From Acidobacteriaceae bacterium (GTDB lineage Bacteria > Acidobacteriota > Terriglobia > Terriglobales > Acidobacteriaceae): a DNA stretch of 14,711 nucleotides. The position numbers and the translations under genes are program-made. Where the stretch lies: positions 1 to 14,711 of the forward strand of contig PLYW01000329.1 of NCBI GenBank assembly GCA_003151875.1, written 5' to 3'. Shown piece after piece: positions 13,481-14,711 of this stretch. The notes under the pieces are model-generated. The model searched no databases, had not been told where the DNA came from, and saw only the letters and a list, made by a program, of their open reading frames with translations. The stretch's first letter is position 1. Every line of letters starts with the position of its first letter.

Positions 13481-13767
13481 TTGCTTCCGCCCTTTGAGCG
13501 TGGACGGCTTTAGGCCGCACACATTCCCAAGACGATTATCGATCAGGCGAGATGCGGAAAGCTGTTCAACATTGCTCAGTGAGCAATCCCGTGCCGTGTC
13601 TGATTTGTGCAGTTGCACCAGACGAACGGCGTTTGTGAGATCACTAAGAGGGCCCTTCGGCGGGACGCGTATTTCGGCCGCTGGTTGTCTGCCGCAGGGC
13701 GAAGGACTTCATCGCCGCAGTACAAGTGCGCTGCCGAGGTGTATCGCAGATAGGATATTGCTCCCCG

Positions 13768-14175
13768 TCATGCAACTTCGGACGGGTCTATTCTCATGTC
13801 GGAGCTGCGGCTCTGAACAAACAGCTCGCCTCGTGCGACTCGGCGCAGCGCATCGACTAGGACCGGCCCATCCGTCGAACGATAGACGACCCCCCGTGCT
13901 CGCAACCAACGCACATAGGCGGTGCGGTCGTGGTCCTCGGCGAGCACTAGCAGTGCCGTCCGGCTTGGTTTCAACACCGGCTTGATCTTCGAAAACGCCG
14001 GCAGAAAACTCGTCGACAAGACTAATACCTGAGGGGTGAAGGTTTTCAAAGCCCGCAGTAACTGTTCGGGAGACTGTGACTGGTCGAGGATGCGAACGTC
14101 GTTGGCGCCCGCCAATATCTGTGCCGCCCCAATATGAAAAAGCTCTTGATGGTCGGCAATAATGACATCGATCAT
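13768..14175 (-). CDS. Receiver-like protein lacking the phospho-acceptor Asp (pseudo-receiver)
   Basis: The fold pattern is that of a NarL/FixJ-type receiver: VIIADHQELFHIGAAQIL at the N-terminus, then PQVLVLSTSFLP (48-59), ALLVLAED (74-81), VRWLRARGVVYRSTDGPVLVDALRRVARGELFV (88-120). The usual phosphorylated Asp (as in DVVLLDLRMP) is replaced by Ser54, the second acidic-pocket residue is His9, and the conserved Lys is replaced by Arg or Ser (YRS, 98-100). It should therefore not be phosphorylated in the normal way. No LuxR-type HTH follows, although full-length acidobacterial relatives that I recall have one; the three frames beyond the stop show no HTH. ATG 14175 is preferred over ATG 14190 because GGGAG lies 8 bases before it. 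It may be a phosphate-independent regulator or a gene remnant. Confidence 0.75.
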   Translation of the reverse strand: MIDVIIADHQELFHIGAAQILAGANDVRILDQSQSPEQLLRALKTFTPQVLVLSTSFLPAFSKIKPVLKPSRTALLVLAEDHDRTAYVRWLRARGVVYRSTDGPVLVDALRRVARGELFVQSRSSDMRIDPSEVA

Positions 14176-14183
14176 GACTTGAT

Positions 14184-14188
14184 CTCCC
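14184..14188 (-). promoter_or_regulatory. Shine-Dalgarno site favouring the inner start of the pseudo-receiver
   Basis: GGGAG on the minus strand overlaps the outer ATG (14190) and sits 8 bases before the inner ATG at 14175. No comparable site precedes the outer ATG. Confidence 0.6.
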
Positions 14189-14338
14189 ATCTACATGATC
14201 AGACTTAGACCTTTGAAAGTAGCAGTCGCTCCTTTCGCAGGACTGGTCAAAATTGCACACTTTCATACTTTAGTGAAATTAGAGGCAGGCAATACGCGAG
14301 CTCGTGAAGCGGGGCAAAATAGGGGGTCTGATGCAGTG

Positions 14339-14378
14339 AAAAGCCCCCATCCAAGCAAGAGGAGCTGGGCTGGGGGCT
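14339..14378 (-). terminator. Intrinsic terminator after the DUF3494/PEP-CTERM gene
   Basis: On the minus strand AGCCCCCA pairs with TGGGGGCT (8 bp; + strand positions 14371-14378 and 14342-14349) around a 21-base loop, followed by a TTTT run (14339-14342, overlapping the stem end). It lies about 22 bases past the stop of the sorting-tail gene and separates it from the pseudo-receiver gene. Confidence 0.7.
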
Positions 14379-14399
14379 GCACATTCAATTCTTTAATGC

Positions 14400-14711
14400 T
14401 TACCGCTTTCGCTTCCTGAAGAACGCAGGGATCGAAGCCCCCAATCCCCAAAAAGAGAAATTCGAGGAATTCGCGCCGGCCGCAATCGCGCCCCCGGTGG
14501 CCACCAGGGCAATCGTCCCCGGCTCGGGTGTGGTTACCGTGCCACCAGCGCAATTGCCGGTATTGATGGTATTGGTATCCAGGGTGACGGCGCCATTCAG
14601 GGCTATTACTCTGCCACAATTGACGTCGGCGCCGGTAGTCAGCGTGATGCTCTGGTCCGCGATAATGCTCCCATAGAAGTCAGTGGTTGTCCCCAACGTC
14701 GCAGAACTGCC
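14400..14711 (-). CDS. DUF3494 (ice-binding-like) protein with PEP-CTERM tail, 5' truncated
   Basis: The visible 103 residues continue past the window edge; the first codons seen read GSSATLGTTTDFYGSIIA. The stretch SITLTTGADVNCGRVIALNGAVTLDTNTI is the end of a DUF3494 beta-solenoid, the fold of a class of ice-binding/adhesin proteins. A TPEPGT motif (PEP box), a hydrophobic Ala/Gly-rich segment and the basic end FFRKRKR follow. This is the tripartite sorting tail recognised by exosortase, which moves the protein to the outer surface. The TTG at 14694-14696 is not a real start; it is an internal Leu codon. No exosortase gene is in the window. Many DUF3494 proteins in soil bacteria are not shown to bind ice, so an adhesion or surface role is equally possible. 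A good terminator follows. Confidence 0.88.
   Translation of the reverse strand, partial: GSSATLGTTTDFYGSIIADQSITLTTGADVNCGRVIALNGAVTLDTNTINTGNCAGGTVTTPEPGTIALVATGGAIAAGANSSNFSFWGLGASIPAFFRKRKR

Noticed and set aside
13494..13985. 163-codon + strand frame between the Cys-repeat and pseudo-receiver genes
   Set aside because: It is Arg/Ser/Pro-rich with no domain, and overlaps the pseudo-receiver on the other strand.
13709..14266. 185-codon minus-strand frame over the pseudo-receiver
   Set aside because: It is out of frame with the receiver pattern and is Arg/Ser-rich without motifs. It was checked as a possible frameshifted HTH continuation and no HTH was seen.

Overview
This window looks like chromosomal DNA from a soil-type Acidobacteriota, probably class Terriglobia. 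That placement is inferred from gene families I recognise, not from a database search. The families are: a Q-rich exported protein with a YNGYRIPD...FGPEH tail, an exported LolA-like hypothetical, DUF3309 / lmo0937 / Thivi_2564 micro-membrane proteins, a SYLF protein, a glycosyltransferase fused to a helical domain near a GH130 enzyme, and a DUF3494 protein with a PEP-CTERM tail. Base composition looks moderately GC-rich. I see no tRNA, rRNA, CRISPR array, transposase, integrase or phage gene.

Left part (1-4813), mostly + strand. It holds the 3' end of a Gln-rich exported protein, a DedA/VTT membrane protein, a 65-residue charged protein and a small Cys/His protein that meets a minus-strand exported protein tail to tail with a 4 bp overlap. 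A leader of about 330 bp with two hairpins follows. Next come a two-helix micro-membrane protein and, 9 bp later, a secreted zinc-dependent phospholipase C-like protein ending at a hairpin.

Middle (4928-10416), all minus strand. Read in the direction of transcription it holds a 785-residue GT4 glycosyltransferase with a C-terminal helical domain, a secreted TPR protein and a GH130 mannoside phosphorylase-type enzyme. The GT/GH130 pairing suggests synthesis and phosphorolytic turnover of a mannose-containing glycan. The gaps hold short palindromic sequences that resemble dispersed intergenic repeats.

Right part (10571-12678), minus strand. In transcription order it holds a small zinc-ribbon-like protein, a stand-alone CheY-like receiver, DUF3309 and lmo0937-type micro-membrane proteins, and a secreted SYLF protein. 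Each micro-gene has a good Shine-Dalgarno site that fixes a start well inside the longer open frame. This looks like an envelope or stress module.

Far right (12818-14711), minus strand. It holds a secreted protein made of six 32-residue C-x6-C repeats, a receiver-like protein that has lost its phospho-acceptor Asp, and the C-terminal end of a DUF3494 (ice-binding-like) protein with a PEP-CTERM sorting tail, followed by an intrinsic terminator.

The most unusual items are the tandem-repeat protein, the pseudo-receiver, and the exported protein at 1936-2853, whose signal peptide is in frame but has no standard start codon. I did not find one clear, self-contained new system. Gene-free stretches of 200-300 bp (5921-6138, 7777-8058, 12243-12486, 13481-13767, 14191-14399) show nothing beyond the sites listed.
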